A stretch of DNA of 64,000 nucleotides from contig UCNG01000006.1 of the NCBI GenBank assembly GCA_900473915.1, positions 62,001-126,000 on the forward strand, in the 5' to 3' direction. Made by a program: the position numbers and the translations under genes. This DNA comes from Hyphomicrobiales bacterium. Its GTDB lineage: Bacteria > Pseudomonadota > Alphaproteobacteria > Rhizobiales > Rhizobiaceae. Below the pieces are notes generated by a model. That model was not told where the DNA came from. It was given only the letters and a program-made list of their open reading frames with translations, and ran no database searches. Below are positions 52,176-61,466 of the stretch, piece after piece (the first letter of the stretch is position 1; every line of letters starts with the position of its first letter).

Positions 52176-53822
52176 TCAGGCTGCAGGACGTCCCGCGGCA
52201 AAATCCCAGAAGCGGCCCGGGGCGGCTTCGATCAACGAACGCGTATAGTCGTGGGAAGGATTGCCGAGCACGTCCGCGGCGTTACCCTGCTCCACAACCT
52301 GGCCGTGCTTCATTACCAGCACTTCATCGCAAATCTGTGCCGCAACACGCAGGTCATGCGTGATAAAAATGATCGCGATACTGGTATCCTTCTGCAATTC
52401 TGCCAGAAGATCGAGAACCTGCGCCTGCACGGAGACATCGAGCGCAGACACGGCTTCGTCGGCAACGAGAATGTCCGGGCGAAGAGCGACGGCACGCGCA
52501 ATCGCGATGCGCTGGCGCTGTCCGCCCGAAAACTGATGCGGATATCGTTTCAGCGCATCTTCCGGCAATGAAACGATCTTGAGCAAACGCCTCGCTTCGG
52601 TGACCGCATCCTCATAGCGAACGCCATAGTTCAGCGGCCCTTCGGTCAGGCTCTGTTCGATGGTCCAGCGGGGATTGAGCGAGCGGAACGGGTCCTGAAA
52701 GACGACCTGAAGTTTTTTGCGGAACGGCTTCATGTCGCGTTTTCCAAGATGTGCAATGTCACGTCCGCCCACGACAATTTGCCCTTCCGTCGGCTCGATC
52801 AGGCGCATGATCGAACGCGCCACGGTGGTTTTGCCTGAACCGGATTCGCCAACAATGCCGAGTGTTCGGCCCGGCTGGAGGTCGAAGCTGACCGCGCGCG
52901 ATGCCTTGACGCCGGGCTTTCTGCTGAAAAGGCCCCCGCTTCGATAAGTCATACCGAGATCACGCACCCGGATGACGGCTTCGCGCTCTTCCTGCCCGCG
53001 CGCAGGGCGAGGTATGAGACTTGGTACGGAGCCAAGCAGATCCTTCGTGTATTGCTGTTGAGGTTCAGACAGAACCTGACGAATGGTGCCACGCTCCACG
53101 ATTTCGCCGCTGCGCATGACGCAGACCCGGTCCGCGATCTCGGCAACGACGCCCATATCATGCGTGATGAACAGAACCGCTGTTCCGTGCTTTTCCTGTA
53201 GCTCCGCGATCAGGGACAGTATCTGCTTCTGTGTCGTTACGTCGAGCGCTGTGGTCGGCTCATCTGCAATCAGAACCACGGGCTCCAGGATAAGCGCCAT
53301 GGCAATCATGATGCGCTGGCGCTGCCCGCCTGACAACTGATGCGGATAGCTTTGATAGATGCGTTCCACGTCCGGCAGATGGACCTGCTCCATGATATTG
53401 ATGACTTTGGCACGCTTGGCGGCAGCCGTCAGCCCGGTATGGATATCCAGAACTTCCGTGATCTGCTCTCCGACCCGCATCACAGGATTGAGTGCGGTCA
53501 TCGGCTCCTGAAAGATCATTGAGATGCGCGTGGCACGCATCTTCTTCATATCGGCTGGCGAAAGTTGCAGCAGGTCCCGCCCGTCAAGGCGGATTGCACC
53601 ACCCGTCACGCGCAGTGCGTTTTGCGGCAAAAGCCCCATGGCGGTGAGGGATGTGACGGATTTTCCCGAACCCGATTCACCTACGAGACAGACGGTTTCG
53701 CCTTTTCGAATATCGAAGCTCACGCCGCGAAGTACAGGCGTGCCAGCGGGAAGTGCCACGGCAAGATTATCCACTTCCAACACGACAGGCTCTGCCGAAA
53801 AGTCACGATTTCGCAGTTCCAT
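52176..53822 (-). CDS. Peptide ABC transporter, double ATPase (DppD-DppF fusion type)
   Basis: A 548-residue protein with two ABC ATPase domains. First: 'CLVGESGSGKSVTS', signature 'LSGGQRQRIMIAMAL', 'LIADEPTTALD'. Second: 'GIVGESGSGKTTVA', signature 'FSGGQRQRIAIARAV', 'LVADEAVSALD'. It ends with the oligopeptide-type extension. It follows the DppC-type permease gene by one base and energises the importer of this operon. Same layout as the ATPase at 26861, but a separate system. Confidence 0.93.
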   Translation of the reverse strand: MELRNRDFSAEPVVLEVDNLAVALPAGTPVLRGVSFDIRKGETVCLVGESGSGKSVTSLTAMGLLPQNALRVTGGAIRLDGRDLLQLSPADMKKMRATRISMIFQEPMTALNPVMRVGEQITEVLDIHTGLTAAAKRAKVINIMEQVHLPDVERIYQSYPHQLSGGQRQRIMIAMALILEPVVLIADEPTTALDVTTQKQILSLIAELQEKHGTAVLFITHDMGVVAEIADRVCVMRSGEIVERGTIRQVLSEPQQQYTKDLLGSVPSLIPRPARGQEEREAVIRVRDLGMTYRSGGLFSRKPGVKASRAVSFDLQPGRTLGIVGESGSGKTTVARSIMRLIEPTEGQIVVGGRDIAHLGKRDMKPFRKKLQVVFQDPFRSLNPRWTIEQSLTEGPLNYGVRYEDAVTEARRLLKIVSLPEDALKRYPHQFSGGQRQRIAIARAVALRPDILVADEAVSALDVSVQAQVLDLLAELQKDTSIAIIFITHDLRVAAQICDEVLVMKHGQVVEQGNAADVLGNPSHDYTRSLIEAAPGRFWDFAAGRPAA

Positions 53823-53823
53823 G

Positions 53824-54705
53824 TCAGCCCTCCCGCTTTTTCAGGCGCGGATCGAGCGTATCGCGAGCCGCATCGCCCAGAAGGTTGATAGAAAGGACGC
53901 ATAGCGTCAGCAAAAGTCCCGGCCAGAGTACGATCGACGGCTTGATGCGAAAGAACTGGCGCCCTTCCGCCATGATATTCCCCCAGGTCGGTATCTCGGT
54001 GCTGATGCCAGCTCCAAGAAAGGAAAGAATTGCTTCGGTAAGGATCGCCGATGCAACGATATACGTGCCCTGCACGATCAGCGGTGCCATTGTGTTCGGC
54101 AGAAGATGACGGAACAGGATTTTCGGTGTGCTGGAACCGAGCGCCAAGGCGGCCTCGACATAAGGCTCCTCTCTGGCACTCAGAATGACTGAACGGACCA
54201 GACGCACCACCCGGGGAATTTCCGGAATGGTGATCGCCACGATCACCGAGCCAATGGAGGGTCCATTAAGCGCGACCAGCGCAATGGCGATCAGGATTGA
54301 GGGCATCGCCATCAGAGCATCCATCATGCGCATGATGATTGCATCGGCAGTACGAAAGAATCCGGCGATAAGACCGATGAATACACCAACCATTATCGAG
54401 GAAGCCGCCGCGAAAAGCCCGATGAGGAGGGAAATGCGTCCCCCGAGGATCATACGTGAGAAAAGGTCCCGACCGTAATTGTCCGTGCCAAGCAGATATT
54501 CGTCTGAGGGTGGCTTGAGGCGCATCATCGGGTTCATGGCCAGTGGATCGTGGGGTGCGATCCACGGAGAGACAAGGGTGAGAAGAATGATTGCGGCGAG
54601 AAGCAAGGCAGCAATCAGTGGTCCGATGCCAACGCGGGCGACGCGCGGCAGCGAAAACAGGCGAAGCATCCAGTGCATGCCAGCCGATGTCGATTCTGTG
54701 CGCAT
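53824..54705 (-). CDS. Peptide ABC transporter permease (DppC type)
   Basis: A 293-residue inner-membrane permease: first membrane segment 'IGPLIAALLLAAIILLTLVS', 'LLGTDNYGRDLFSRMILGGR' and the EAA-like loop 'TEAILSFLGAGISTEIPTWG'. The ATG at 54705 overlaps the stop of the DppB-type permease gene (TGATG); TTG 54708 gives the longest frame. It forms the channel with the partner permease. Confidence 0.92.
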   Translation of the reverse strand: MRTESTSAGMHWMLRLFSLPRVARVGIGPLIAALLLAAIILLTLVSPWIAPHDPLAMNPMMRLKPPSDEYLLGTDNYGRDLFSRMILGGRISLLIGLFAAASSIMVGVFIGLIAGFFRTADAIIMRMMDALMAMPSILIAIALVALNGPSIGSVIVAITIPEIPRVVRLVRSVILSAREEPYVEAALALGSSTPKILFRHLLPNTMAPLIVQGTYIVASAILTEAILSFLGAGISTEIPTWGNIMAEGRQFFRIKPSIVLWPGLLLTLCVLSINLLGDAARDTLDPRLKKREG

Positions 54706-55646
54706 CAATAACGAATCCTCGGGTCGAACAATGTGTATGAAAGATCGATCAGCAGATTAACGAACACATAGAGTGCACTCGTCAGCAGGATCATGGCCTG
54801 AATTACCGGATAATCACGGGCAAGCACCGCATCGACCGTCAGGCGGCCGATACCGGGTATGTTGAAGATGCTTTCGGTAACCACGACGCCGGAGATCAGC
54901 AGCGCAAACCCCGTCCCCACAATGGTAACGACAGGCACGGCCGCATTTTTCAAAGCGTGCACGAACAGAAGACGGCGATCACTCACACCCTTGGCGCGCG
55001 CGGTGCGGATATAATCCTCGCCCAGAACGTCCAGCATCGCTGCCCGGGTCATGCGGGCAATCAGTGCGATATAGATGGAAGCCAGTGTCAGCGCAGGCAG
55101 GATTGCCCGTTCCATGAAGGCGCCCAAACCCGCCGAGATCGGCTTGAACCCCTGTACCGGCAGCCAGCCCAGATTGACCGAAAAGACCAGCAACAGCACA
55201 TAGCCGACAAGAAAAACCGGGACGGAAAAGCCAAGGACGGAAAAGCTCATTACCAGATAGTCGATCCACGAGCGGTGGCGCCATGCGGCGAGTACACCCA
55301 TAGGGATAGCAACAAGGACCGCGATGATGATGGTCAGGACAGCGATCGAAATCGTCGGTCCGATGCGCTGCGAAACCATATCAAGAACAGGCACGCCCGA
55401 AATCAGCGAAACACCAAGATCGCCCTGAAAGATCCTTCCCATCCATGTGAAATATTGCGTCAGGATCGGTTCATTAAGGCCCATGGCCTCACGAATACGC
55501 TCCAATTGCTCCGTCGTCGCAGCATCCCCCGCGAGAATTGCAGCCGGATCGCCCGGCGTCAGTCTCAGGAGGAGGAATACGAAAATCGATACCAGCAACA
55601 GTACCGGCACCAGTGCAAAAATGCGTTTTAGGAGATAGACAGCCAT
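54705..55646 (-). CDS. Peptide ABC transporter permease (DppB type)
   Basis: A 313-residue inner-membrane permease: 'LLKRIFALVPVLLLVSIFVF' at the start, 'RIREAMGLNEPILTQYFTWM' in the periplasmic loop, and the cytoplasmic loop 'VVTESIFNIPGIGRLTVDAV'. The start at 55646 (MAVYLLKRI) is preferred; GTG 55652 is the longest form. It follows the binding-protein gene by 103 bp on the same strand. Confidence 0.92.
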   Translation of the reverse strand: MAVYLLKRIFALVPVLLLVSIFVFLLLRLTPGDPAAILAGDAATTEQLERIREAMGLNEPILTQYFTWMGRIFQGDLGVSLISGVPVLDMVSQRIGPTISIAVLTIIIAVLVAIPMGVLAAWRHRSWIDYLVMSFSVLGFSVPVFLVGYVLLLVFSVNLGWLPVQGFKPISAGLGAFMERAILPALTLASIYIALIARMTRAAMLDVLGEDYIRTARAKGVSDRRLLFVHALKNAAVPVVTIVGTGFALLISGVVVTESIFNIPGIGRLTVDAVLARDYPVIQAMILLTSALYVFVNLLIDLSYTLFDPRIRY

Positions 55647-55749
55647 ATGCACGCCCCGCGTGATGCGGAACCGGCAGGAAAAACCGGCTCCGCGGTGGAC
55701 TGGGAGTTATCGCGCCTAGAACAGATGAGCACGATAACCGCGGGCAAAA

Positions 55750-57357
55750 TTACTCTTCGGTCTTCTTGACGTTCCAGAAGACCGGCACTGGCGAACCCAG
55801 CATATCGATGACATTGGCACGACGCCCCTGAGGCGGGTTGTATTCGCCGAGGGGGATGTAGAGTACATTCTCAAGCGTGTGCGCCTGGATCTTCTCGATC
55901 ACAGCTTTCTGATCTTCAGGCGTCTGAGCTGAAATATACTCTTTCTTCAACGCTTCGATCTTGTCATCCTGCGGCCAGCCGAACCAGCCTTGATCGCCGC
56001 GGCCATTCAACATGACCGAGTTCAGCGGCGTCCAGATTTCCGGTATCTGCCAATTCGTGAAGAAGATATTCCATCCACCCTTGGACGGTTCGTCCTTGGA
56101 CGCACGGCGGCCAACCAGCGTTTGCCAATCCATCGGCTGCATGTCGACATTAAACCCGGCGGCTCGTAACTGTTGTGCGGCAACAACAGGCTGCGGCGAC
56201 AGGCTGGTAACATCCGTCGGCTGCATCAGCACAACCGGCTTGCCGTCATAGCCCGCCTTCTGCAACAGCGCCTTCGCTTCTTCGATATTGCCCTGCCCTG
56301 TGATGCTCTCGGAACCGACATTGGTGGCATTGGGCGTTCCGCAACCAAAGATCGCTCCACAAACCTTGTAATAGTTCGGATCAGCCATCAGCGCGGCAAG
56401 CACCGGCTCCTGCGACATGGCGAGAAAAGCTGCGCGGCGGATATCGGGATTGTCGAAAGGCGGGTGCTTGAAGTTGAGACGGCCCATCGTCTGGTATCCC
56501 AGAGGATCTCGCTGCTCCAGCACAACACTGTCGTCACCTTCGAGCAATGGAACAAGATCAACGGGAACCTGCTCGATATAGTCGATCTCGCCGCTGGTCA
56601 GGGCGTTTACCGCTGTCTGCGCATCGGTCATCGTGACCCAGCGCACCTTGTCGACATTGACGACCTTGCCGCCAGCCATCCAGTTTGCCGGTTCCTTGCG
56701 CGGAACATAATCCTCATTCTTGACGTAGCTCACGCCGACGCCGGGCTGGAACTCACCCGGCACGAATTTGAACGGGCCGGAACCTATGTGTTCGGTGATG
56801 GCCGTGTCCGCCGGCGTCGCCGCGATACGCGCGGGCATTATGAAAGGAGGCAGAGCCGCCTGCTTGGCCAGTGTATCGAGGAAGGGCGCAAACGGCTCCT
56901 TCAGGGTCCAGACAAGGGTTTTGTCATCGGTCGCCTTGAGTGAATCCGTGATGTCCATGATAAGCTGGCCGCCAGCATCGCGCTTGGACCAGCGCTCCAG
57001 TGAAGCCACGGCATCAGCCGCCGTGACAGGCGCTCCATCGTGGAATTTCAGACCGTCGCGCAGCGTGAAAGTATAGACCTTCTTGTCGTCTGAAACGGTC
57101 CAGTCGGCCATCTGCGGCTGCGGCTTGAAGTTCTCGTCTACGGCGATCAACACGTCATAGATCATATAGGCATGATCGCGCGTGATATGCGCAGTCGTGA
57201 TTATCGGATCGAGAATGCGCAAATCCGAATGCATCACGGCCGTGAGCGTGGTTTCCGCCCATGCGTTGCCAGCGCCCAGAGCAAACAAGGAAGCGGCAAC
57301 GCCATATTTCAGCCTGCGAAGAACGGGGCCAGGTTCAGGAGATTTGAAAAACTGCAT
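55750..57357 (-). CDS. Peptide ABC transporter substrate-binding protein (family 5)
   Basis: A 535-residue periplasmic protein: signal peptide cut after 'GNAWA' (about residue 34), then 'QMADWTVSDDKKVYTFTLRD', 'GLKFHDGAPVTAADAVASLE', 'IGSGPFKFVPGEF' and 'PDIRRAAFLAMSQEPVL'. It contains two cysteines close together ('VCGAIFGCGTPN') that may form a disulfide, as in several relatives. GAGGA precedes the start. It defines what the operon takes up, most likely a peptide or peptide-like compound. Confidence 0.92.
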   Translation of the reverse strand: MQFFKSPEPGPVLRRLKYGVAASLFALGAGNAWAETTLTAVMHSDLRILDPIITTAHITRDHAYMIYDVLIAVDENFKPQPQMADWTVSDDKKVYTFTLRDGLKFHDGAPVTAADAVASLERWSKRDAGGQLIMDITDSLKATDDKTLVWTLKEPFAPFLDTLAKQAALPPFIMPARIAATPADTAITEHIGSGPFKFVPGEFQPGVGVSYVKNEDYVPRKEPANWMAGGKVVNVDKVRWVTMTDAQTAVNALTSGEIDYIEQVPVDLVPLLEGDDSVVLEQRDPLGYQTMGRLNFKHPPFDNPDIRRAAFLAMSQEPVLAALMADPNYYKVCGAIFGCGTPNATNVGSESITGQGNIEEAKALLQKAGYDGKPVVLMQPTDVTSLSPQPVVAAQQLRAAGFNVDMQPMDWQTLVGRRASKDEPSKGGWNIFFTNWQIPEIWTPLNSVMLNGRGDQGWFGWPQDDKIEALKKEYISAQTPEDQKAVIEKIQAHTLENVLYIPLGEYNPPQGRRANVIDMLGSPVPVFWNVKKTEE

Positions 57358-57390
57358 CTGCTTGGGTTCCTCTGAAGGTTGTTTTTGTTT

Positions 57391-58890
57391 TTATTTAAAT
57401 TCCGGTCCGAGCGGCTCCAGCCGTATGCCCGAACGCAAATTTTTCCATGACAGTCTGGCCGGGCTGAGCGGCATCGCGCCCGGTGCGGTGCAGACCAGAA
57501 GTTGTTCGGCTATGGGTGCAAAGTCTGCACGAAAATGTACCGAGCTCTTGTTGACGAGAATGGCTTCCTTCTCCGGCTCGATACCCACCATGCGATAAAG
57601 CGCACGATCGGCCATCTGGGCGAGATTGGTGGTGACGACGATCCGTGTGCCGCCCAGACGCAGGCAGGCTGACGGCCCCATGTTCAGCCAGGTTCCACCA
57701 TAATAGGGTCCTGTCGCATGAGCCTTGCCGTCGGAAAGCTTTTCCACGGTAAACAGGGCCTTGAACGGCGCGTCGCCCTCTATCCCCGACTTGCCGCCGA
57801 GCGCGATTTCCACCGCCGCTCCCTCTCCGGCCTGATGTGCAATCCTTGCTGCTTCCGGGTCGTGAATGCAGCCGATGGAAGCCCGCTCCGCGCCACAGGC
57901 AACGAGTGCGCGAAGCATCCCGGTTGTATCAGAACTACCACCTGCTCCCGGATTATCCTGCGTATCCGCGATGATGATCGGTCGGCGCGCATCCCGCGCC
58001 AGCTCAATCGCCTTCGCCACTCCCTCCTCCGGCTGATAGGCCGTACCGGCAAAGGAAGGTTCGGCCGCGGCCAATGCGGCAATGACCGCGTCTGCATGGG
58101 CCTCAACGGCCGTTCGATCCCAACCATAGGCGAAAACCGACGGCCCGCATTCGGCAAAGTCTGCCGCCGGAAAGCCCATGAACAAGGATGCCGTCAGCAC
58201 ATTCTCAGGCAGCTCCGCCGTCATGGCATAAAGGCCTTTGGCCGGCTCCTCATCCGTACATTGCCAGGCAATCGGGATCAGGTAATCCCCCTGCCGCATT
58301 GCCTTGTGCCAGCCTTTCGGCTTGTCCATCAAAGCCTGCAACGCCTGTGCCGCCCGGTAGCCGGTTTCGGCCATATCAACATGCGGATAGGTGCGAAAAC
58401 CCACCATCACGTCGGAATGTTCGAACATCCTTCGCGTGATATTGCCGTGGAGATCAAGGGCGACAGCTATCGGTTCGGTCGGGCGAACCGCACGGACACG
58501 CGCGAGAAGCTCCCCTTCGCCATCGTCGACATGCGCGGCGACCATAGCACCATGCAAGTCGATGAAGATCCCGTCGAGCTGGCCGCAATCCTTAAGCCCT
58601 TCGACAATTTCCGAAACGATGGCTTCATAGGCATCCCGGGTGACTGGAGCGGATGGAATGGCGCCGGCCCACAAGATGGGAACGACTTCCCACCCCGCTT
58701 CGCGAGCGAAATCCAGCGCACCGGCAATGCCGAGATTTACATTGCGCGCATTTTGAAGAACCGCCTCGCCGCGAGACAGCGGAATATATCCGCCTCCCTG
58801 GACAAACGCCGCCATATCGGCTGGCGCCGAGGCGAAGGTGTTCGTTTCATGCAAGAAGCCAGCCACAGCCACGCGCTTGAGCACGAGCAT
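57391..58890 (-). CDS. M81-family metallopeptidase (MlrC-like)
   Basis: A 499-residue protein of the M81/MlrC group: N-terminal 'VAVAGFLHETNTFASAPADM', 'DGIFIDLHGAMVAAHVDDGE' and 'VALDLHGNITRRMFEHSDVM' (metal His/Asp), 'FRTYPHVDMAETG', and a C-terminal domain with 'ADTQDNPGAGGSSDTTGML'. MlrC is the enzyme that breaks linear microcystin; most relatives have no known substrate. ATG 58890 is used; GTG 58884 has better spacing to GGGAG. It is first on the minus strand, 33 bp before the binding-protein gene, and divergent from the IclR regulator. Confidence 0.85.
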   Translation of the reverse strand: MLVLKRVAVAGFLHETNTFASAPADMAAFVQGGGYIPLSRGEAVLQNARNVNLGIAGALDFAREAGWEVVPILWAGAIPSAPVTRDAYEAIVSEIVEGLKDCGQLDGIFIDLHGAMVAAHVDDGEGELLARVRAVRPTEPIAVALDLHGNITRRMFEHSDVMVGFRTYPHVDMAETGYRAAQALQALMDKPKGWHKAMRQGDYLIPIAWQCTDEEPAKGLYAMTAELPENVLTASLFMGFPAADFAECGPSVFAYGWDRTAVEAHADAVIAALAAAEPSFAGTAYQPEEGVAKAIELARDARRPIIIADTQDNPGAGGSSDTTGMLRALVACGAERASIGCIHDPEAARIAHQAGEGAAVEIALGGKSGIEGDAPFKALFTVEKLSDGKAHATGPYYGGTWLNMGPSACLRLGGTRIVVTTNLAQMADRALYRMVGIEPEKEAILVNKSSVHFRADFAPIAEQLLVCTAPGAMPLSPARLSWKNLRSGIRLEPLGPEFK

Positions 58891-59019
58891 ACTCCCATCT
58901 ACCGATTTATCCCCAGAGCAAAACCGTGTATCTGTCAGCGATACATCTATATTGTTTTTAATGATAGGAATCAATTTTGCTCCTTGTCAATCTATGAATG
59001 GCGACTAAAGCTTGTTCCC

Positions 59020-59874
59020 ATGAACCAATTTCGCGACCTGACCGGACTATCCACTTTCGACCCTGACGAAGCGGATGAATTCAAAAACGACCCCTTGTTT
59101 CTACGTTCGGTTGCGCGCACGGTCGCTGTGCTGTCCGCCTTCCAGAGCGCTCGACACCCGCTATCCCTTACGCAAATAGCGACCGCATCAGGACTTGATC
59201 GCAGCGCGACGCAACGCATCGTCAATTCGCTTATGAAGCTCGGCATGGTTGCGCGGGACCCGGAGGATCGCGGCTATCTTCCCGGCTTGCGAATTCTCGA
59301 TATGACACATGACTTTCTGCGGCTGAACCCGATGCTGCAGCGAGCCAATCCGGTTATGCTGGAACTGCGCCGAAGGGTGCGCGAACGCGTGGATCTATCG
59401 CTTTTCGATGATATACGGCTGGTCTATGCCCTGCGTATGCCGTCAAAACACGAAGTCTTCAGCGCTACCATCGTTGGCAATGCTGTTCCCACTTACTGCA
59501 CGGCGGGCGGCATCGCAGTCCTGTCGCGCCTGCCGGACGACCGGATTGCGGATATCGTAAACCGTTCCGACCTCACCCCGTTCACACCCTATACGATCAC
59601 CGATCTTGCCGGCGTAATGGAACAGGTCGATGCGACGCGCAGACGGGGACACTCCGTTCTCTGCCGTCAGTTGCTGGCCCACGAAATAGCAATCGGCGCG
59701 CCCGTTACCGATGCAAAGGGTGTGCCCATCGGAGCAATCCATATCGCCGGCAATTTACAGGAATGGTCGGTAGAAAGCTTCAGCGACAATTTTGGGCCCT
59801 TGATTGAAAATGCCGCCCGCACGGTTTCCGAGCGTCCCAGGCCTTTCGACGCCAGAAACGCACCCGTCGTCTAA
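59020..59874 (+). CDS. IclR-family transcriptional regulator
   Basis: A 284-residue regulator. The winged-helix part spans about residues 25-90 ('SVARTVAVLSAFQSARHPLS', 'IATASGLDRSATQRIVNSLM'). The IclR ligand domain follows ('VDLSLFDDIRLVYALRMPSK', 'GGIAVLSRLPDD', 'RGHSVLCRQLLAHEIAIGAP'). The start at 59020 (MNQFRDLTGL) is chosen because homology begins soon after; the open frame upstream is the antisense of the M81 gene. It is divergent from the M81-importer-hydrolase operon and likely controls it. No clear operator can be read in the 129-bp gap. Confidence 0.9.
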   Translation: MNQFRDLTGLSTFDPDEADEFKNDPLFLRSVARTVAVLSAFQSARHPLSLTQIATASGLDRSATQRIVNSLMKLGMVARDPEDRGYLPGLRILDMTHDFLRLNPMLQRANPVMLELRRRVRERVDLSLFDDIRLVYALRMPSKHEVFSATIVGNAVPTYCTAGGIAVLSRLPDDRIADIVNRSDLTPFTPYTITDLAGVMEQVDATRRRGHSVLCRQLLAHEIAIGAPVTDAKGVPIGAIHIAGNLQEWSVESFSDNFGPLIENAARTVSERPRPFDARNAPVV

Positions 59875-60225
59875 TCGGGCCCCGACGATCTCCTGGTTTC
59901 GGCCAGAGCCCTTCGGCGTAACCGATTGAACGGATCTCCCTCTCGCTTCATCTTCCCTCCTGGCTGCCAGGAGACGAAATAGCGAGTACCGAGATTTTCG
60001 ACCACCAGCGGTGATGGTTGCCGGATATCTCGGCACAGCACCTCAGCCTTTCCGCGCTATTTTGAAAGAAGCAGCCTCACCTCAAGGGTTCAAGGCGCGC
60101 TTGAACAGAGGGCCGTGAGCTGCAATGGCTATCTCGCTATAAATGAGTTCGGCCCACGGCCTATGTGTCCGGCTAGCTCGCCGAAGTCGCCAAACACAGT
60201 TTTCAGCAGTATGACGCGATCGAAA
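59875..60225. other. Intergenic region between IclR and HutC-type genes
   Basis: About 350 bp between convergent genes. No whole gene is seen. On the minus strand about 60135-60245 a 35-codon stretch ('TEADFDRVILLKTVFGDFGE') in a frame other than the HutC-type gene looks protein-like and may be a remnant. Confidence 0.35.
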
Positions 60226-60966
60226 TCAGCCTCGGTTCGCACCTTTTTCTGTACTTACGAGATGGCCAGGCTGGAACGCCACCCTGGCGGTCGTGATCGG
60301 GCCCAGGGCATTCCAGGTCGTGCGATGCATGATCAGCAATGCCTGCCCTGGTTCAGTCTGTAGCAATCTGGCATCGCGCCGGTTGGCATTTTCGGCTGAA
60401 AATGTCAGGTCAGCTCTCAAATAAGGCGCGTTGCGCACCAGCCATTCATTGGCATTAAGTTGCCAGAAATCCGCCTTTTCAAGTTCAGGTGATGCGCGCA
60501 GATTGACCCAGCGGTCCTCCAGTTGGAAGGGCTGGCCGTTGCCGTAATGCACAGCCCGCATATGAACGAGAATCTCCCCTTCCGGAAGTCCGAGCCGCGC
60601 CGCAATCTCTGCCGGGATCGGACTTTTTCGCTGTGCTACGACGCGATAACTGTAGATCATGCCGGCCTGTTCGACCTGTTCACGCACAATCGAGATTGAA
60701 ACTGTCGCCTTGCGCACCGGATCAATCGCGATACGGGTACCGGCTCGGCGGCGGCGATCCAACAATCCTTCGTCGGCCAGAAGCTGCAATGCCTTGTTGA
60801 CGGTTGCTCGCGCGACGTCAAACTCGATCGCAAGATCGGCCTCGTCTGGAATTCGGTCGCCCTGACGCCATTCAAGTTCAACGATGCGGCGCCGCACTTC
60901 GCTGGCAATTTTCTGTGCTTTTGGAGAGGTCGAGCCCAGATGGCCGCCAGATCGCTTGTCGATCAC
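60226..60966 (-). CDS. GntR-family regulator, HutC/UTRA type
   Basis: A 246-residue regulator. The N-terminal winged helix has 'IASEVRRRIVELEWRQGDRI' and 'EFDVARATVNKALQLLADEG'; the C-terminal UTRA domain has 'YRVVAQRKSPIPAEIAARLG', 'HYGNGQPFQLEDRWVNLRAS' and 'LIMHRTTWN', close to HutC. HutC itself represses histidine use and binds urocanate. The GTG at 60966 lies five bases after CAGGAG and is preferred over GTG 60972. It is divergent from the CoA-transferase operon, whose upstream region has two sites of the HutC-family pattern. Product end looks slightly unusual (STEKGANRG). Confidence 0.88.
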   Translation of the reverse strand: MIDKRSGGHLGSTSPKAQKIASEVRRRIVELEWRQGDRIPDEADLAIEFDVARATVNKALQLLADEGLLDRRRRAGTRIAIDPVRKATVSISIVREQVEQAGMIYSYRVVAQRKSPIPAEIAARLGLPEGEILVHMRAVHYGNGQPFQLEDRWVNLRASPELEKADFWQLNANEWLVRNAPYLRADLTFSAENANRRDARLLQTEPGQALLIMHRTTWNALGPITTARVAFQPGHLVSTEKGANRG

Positions 60967-61466
60967 ATGCACTCCTGCAATCCGCCGATAGAAATCAGGT
61001 AATCAGCAATCATACGATCATGGTCAAGTTGCCTGCGATTTCGCACCCTATGACGACTCGCAGCCGGGACGTCGCTGGCTAGCCTATTTGGCATCGAATT
61101 TACGTCCTGCAGCCGCGCTCCTGCATTCAACCCTAAGGGCACGCAGCGGCAATTCAACACGCTAAGCGCCGAACGATACATGTCCATTCCGACTTTCGCA
61201 ATACGAACGCCCATTCCGTGCTCGCCAGTTTAGCCTATCGATAAGTTTAAACATATAAAGAAATAAGTTTAGACATATATAAATTTTTATGATTAGCTCA
61301 AAAAATAACGAGGCTTTCGGGAGCAAGCCCAGATGCAGATTTTGAAGCATGCCACCGCGCGTATGGAGAGAAAGCAGAGGAGCTCTCTCCCTGCAGAACG
61401 TACTTCCATCATTCTCGAAGACAACCGAGCCGAACGGACCGAAATCCCGGGCCGGGAGTTGAAAAT
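60967..61466. other. Divergent regulatory region of the CoA-transferase operon
   Basis: About 500 bp between the HutC-type regulator and the CoA-transferase gene. It contains two GTnTAnAC operator-like sites (61245 and 61267) in AT-rich DNA and an untranslated leader of about 180 bp without a convincing gene. Confidence 0.5.
61245..61274. promoter_or_regulatory. Pair of HutC-type operators
   Basis: GTTTAAAC (61245-61252) and GTTTAGAC (61267-61274), each inside a repeated AAGTTTAxACATATA. Both fit the published HutC-subfamily half-site pattern GT-N-TA-N-AC. Their 22-bp spacing puts them on the same face of the DNA. Confidence 0.6.

Noticed and set aside
57718-59019. A 434-codon N-terminal extension of the IclR regulator
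   Set aside because: It lies entirely antisense to the M81 peptidase gene and has no domain; IclR homology begins after 59020.
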